From contig JACPPX010000048.1 in NCBI GenBank assembly GCA_016190785.1, positions 1 through 8,080 of the forward strand: DNA of 8,080 nucleotides, given 5' to 3'. Positions 6,373-8,080 of the stretch are shown in pieces (position 1 is the first letter of the stretch; every line of letters begins with the position of its first letter). A program made the position numbers and the translations under genes. The notes below the pieces were generated by a model. It was not told where the DNA came from and searched no databases. It worked only from the letters and a program-made list of their open reading frames with translations. Source of the DNA: Chloroflexota bacterium. Its GTDB lineage: Bacteria > Chloroflexota > Anaerolineae > UBA7937 > JACPPX01.

Positions 6373-8080
6373 TTAGTCTAAGGGCTTTTCCTGCTGCCCC
6401 ACCTCGATACTGGCACTATTCACCAGGTTCATACTCGGGTCATAGAGTTCCCCCTCTTTTGTTACATTGTTAACGGTGATGGTGTAGGTCCCGAACTGGT
6501 TGATCCGCCAATCAATGCGTGTACAGCCGTCAGCCGCAGTTGTGCCGCTGGCCGTGGAAGCCCCGATAATGCCTGGCCCTTCCGCCCTGGCCTCCACCAG
6601 GGCCCCTTCCACCGGCATGGCGATCCCCAAGCCGACACATACCTCACTCTGCAATAGGCTTTCCACCCCGGGCATGGTGTGCCGGTAACCAGTAGAGATG
6701 GCGGTCACATACAGGTGCATATACTCAAAAATCGCTGTCCCCGGCCCCTGAAAGTCTGTGCGGTCGTTAATGCTGTCGATGCTGAACTCGTAAGTGCCGA
6801 GAAGCCCGGGAGGGGGGATGGTGCTGAAGGTGACCATGCCATTTCTATCCGTGTCGGTGACGCAAGCCGGGCCCCGCACCTCGCCGTTGGGCCAGGTTAT
6901 GCGGCCGCAGATAGTATAATCGAAGTTCAGCGGCGGGAACCCAAGATCGACGTTGAAGAAAATCTTGTGCTCCCCATCATCGTCCACAGCCCCCGCTTCG
7001 ATGGATAAAACCTGTGGTTTACCCCCAGCCGTATCTTGCAATTGAAATGGCCCCGCCTCATCGCAGCCTTTCACCCCTCCTTCTATGGGGAGGTTGAAGC
7101 CTAGCACCAAAACATCCTCGGTATCAGTTAAAGCCTGGCTTACCGCAAAGCCAACCTCAAACTGCCTAATAGTTATCACCTCCTCAGTATCCGGCACGAC
7201 CTCGCCAGTGACGAGGTCAAACTCTCCGAGCCTAACCACCCCATCGTGGATCTCCGCTAGAAAAGCATGCTCGGTGCCATCCACACCGCGCTTTATAACC
7301 AGGACCGCCCAACTGAATTCCTCTTCAAAGGTGGTAAGTGGATCTTGGGCTAAGCGCACCAGGATCTCCATAAACTCACCCCGAGAGAGTATCTGCACTT
7401 CCTCAATATCTGCCGCCGGATAATCACCCGGGGCTGACTCTAAGGTGTCGCAGATAAAGGTATCATCCATCTCATCGGTGAAAACCAACATATGTTCCGG
7501 AGTAGGTTCTATCACTGGAGTCTCCGGTGTCGGCGTGGGTGTTGGTTCTGCCGGAGGTCCCAGGTTCAGAAGATAATCCTCTATCTCGCCCTCGGCGAAT
7601 TCACCCTTGCCGGTCCACATTAGGAGTACTTCCTCGTCAGTCAGTGCAGCCCGGATCCAGAACTCAACCGGCGCCGGAATATCAAACTCCACCTCGATGG
7701 TCTCTGTTTCCCCGGGAGCCAGGTCCACCTGCCGCTCAACCACAACATGCTCATCCGCCGTCCAGCGGCCATCGCCGTTGAGATATGCCTTCTGCGGGGT
7801 CGTCACCTGCGTTATGGCCGGCGGCGTCCGGTCGACGACCACGCCGATGCTGGAGTAGCTCCCCACATTCTCGCCGGCGTCGGTGGCGCGAGTGCGCAGG
7901 GTGTGCGATCCCTCACCGTAGGCGCTGGTGTCCCATGCATAAGTCCAGGCTTCCGCGCCATTAGCCTTTGACCACTGGCCGCTATCCACCTGCACCTCCA
8001 CCTGGCGGACAAACGTGTTATCTCGCGCCTCCCCGCCGATGACCAGACTGCCGCTGACGGCCAGGTGCTGGCCATCGGAC
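6373..8080 (-). CDS. Large exported multidomain protein, Ig-like and GEVED-like (5' partial)
   Basis: The frame is open to the window edge with no credible start, so only the C-terminal 568 residues are seen (window numbering). Residues 1-85 form a bacterial Ig-like repeat of the type VEVQVDSGQW...WDTSAYGEGSHTLRTRATDAGENVG. Residues 110-173 look like a beta domain ending in EFAEGEIEDYLLNL, close to the GEVEDY terminus of GEVED domains. A Pro-Thr linker (about 175-195) follows. Residues 197-348 are beta-rich (TDEMDDTFICDTL, then FSWAVLVIKR...AFLAEIHDGVVRLGEF) and resemble DOMON or CBM9-like sandwiches, which is weak. The last 220 residues contain two further beta domains with cysteines at 391/406 and 481/519 that could form disulfides. 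No transmembrane segment, LPxTG or other C-terminal anchor is visible. It is probably a surface or secreted adhesion or scaffold protein; ligand and role are unknown. Confidence 0.85.
   Translation of the reverse strand, partial: SDGQHLAVSGSLVIGGEARDNTFVRQVEVQVDSGQWSKANGAEAWTYAWDTSAYGEGSHTLRTRATDAGENVGSYSSIGVVVDRTPPAITQVTTPQKAYLNGDGRWTADEHVVVERQVDLAPGETETIEVEFDIPAPVEFWIRAALTDEEVLLMWTGKGEFAEGEIEDYLLNLGPPAEPTPTPTPETPVIEPTPEHMLVFTDEMDDTFICDTLESAPGDYPAADIEEVQILSRGEFMEILVRLAQDPLTTFEEEFSWAVLVIKRGVDGTEHAFLAEIHDGVVRLGEFDLVTGEVVPDTEEVITIRQFEVGFAVSQALTDTEDVLVLGFNLPIEGGVKGCDEAGPFQLQDTAGGKPQVLSIEAGAVDDDGEHKIFFNVDLGFPPLNFDYTICGRITWPNGEVRGPACVTDTDRNGMVTFSTIPPPGLLGTYEFSIDSINDRTDFQGPGTAIFEYMHLYVTAISTGYRHTMPGVESLLQSEVCVGLGIAMPVEGALVEARAEGPGIIGASTASGTTAADGCTRIDWRINQFGTYTITVNNVTKEGELYDPSMNLVNSASIEVGQQEKPLD

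Noticed and set aside
7999..8001. GTG at 8001 as the true start of the large exported protein
   Set aside because: The frame continues upstream to the window edge and the extra residues complete an Ig-like repeat (SLVIGGEARDNTFVRQ), so this codon is internal.

Overview
This window is a bacterial chromosome segment in which every supportable gene lies on the minus strand, so transcription runs from high to low coordinates. No tRNA, rRNA, CRISPR array, insertion sequence or phage gene was seen. The secreted proteins carry Pro-Thr linkers and tails of the PTPTP type, the anti-sigma factor is of the RskA type, and the Nuo proteins look typical of green non-sulfur bacteria. Together these suggest Chloroflexota, possibly an uncultured lineage. 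That is an inference from style, not a proven assignment.

Layout in transcription order. (1) 8080-6373: the C-terminal 568 residues of a large exported protein (Ig-like repeat, GEVED-like segment, PT-rich linker, further beta-rich domains), closed by a hairpin terminator at 6313-6339. (2) 6278-3470: a five-gene cassette of ECF sigma factor, RskA-like zinc-finger anti-sigma factor, His-rich lipoprotein A, a short four-helix CopD-like membrane protein and His-rich lipoprotein B. It ends in a strong hairpin at 3419-3444. (3) 3249-1: the start of a complex I operon, nuoA-nuoB-nuoC-nuoD-nuoE, plus the first seven codons of what is probably nuoF. It is driven by a recognisable housekeeping promoter (TTGACA, 18 bp, TG-A-TAAACT) at 3290-3319.

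How the genes work together. The Nuo genes encode the NADH-input (NuoE, NuoF), connecting (NuoB, C, D) and membrane (NuoA) parts of NADH:quinone oxidoreductase. The cassette upstream is the most unusual part. A membrane-anchored RskA-type anti-sigma factor presumably holds the ECF sigma factor until an extracytoplasmic signal arrives. The likely outputs are two paralogous surface lipoproteins (59 of 95 domain residues identical without a gap, five invariant histidines) flanking a CopD-like membrane protein. This suggests a surface metal (perhaps copper) or redox response module. It resembles the mycobacterial SigK/RskA system, whose targets include a lipoprotein-membrane protein-paralogue cluster made from unrelated families. 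The sigma gene itself appears to be read from a leaderless mRNA. No stretch longer than 300 bases lacks a gene; the longest gap, 3250-3469, holds the nuo promoter and the cassette terminator.
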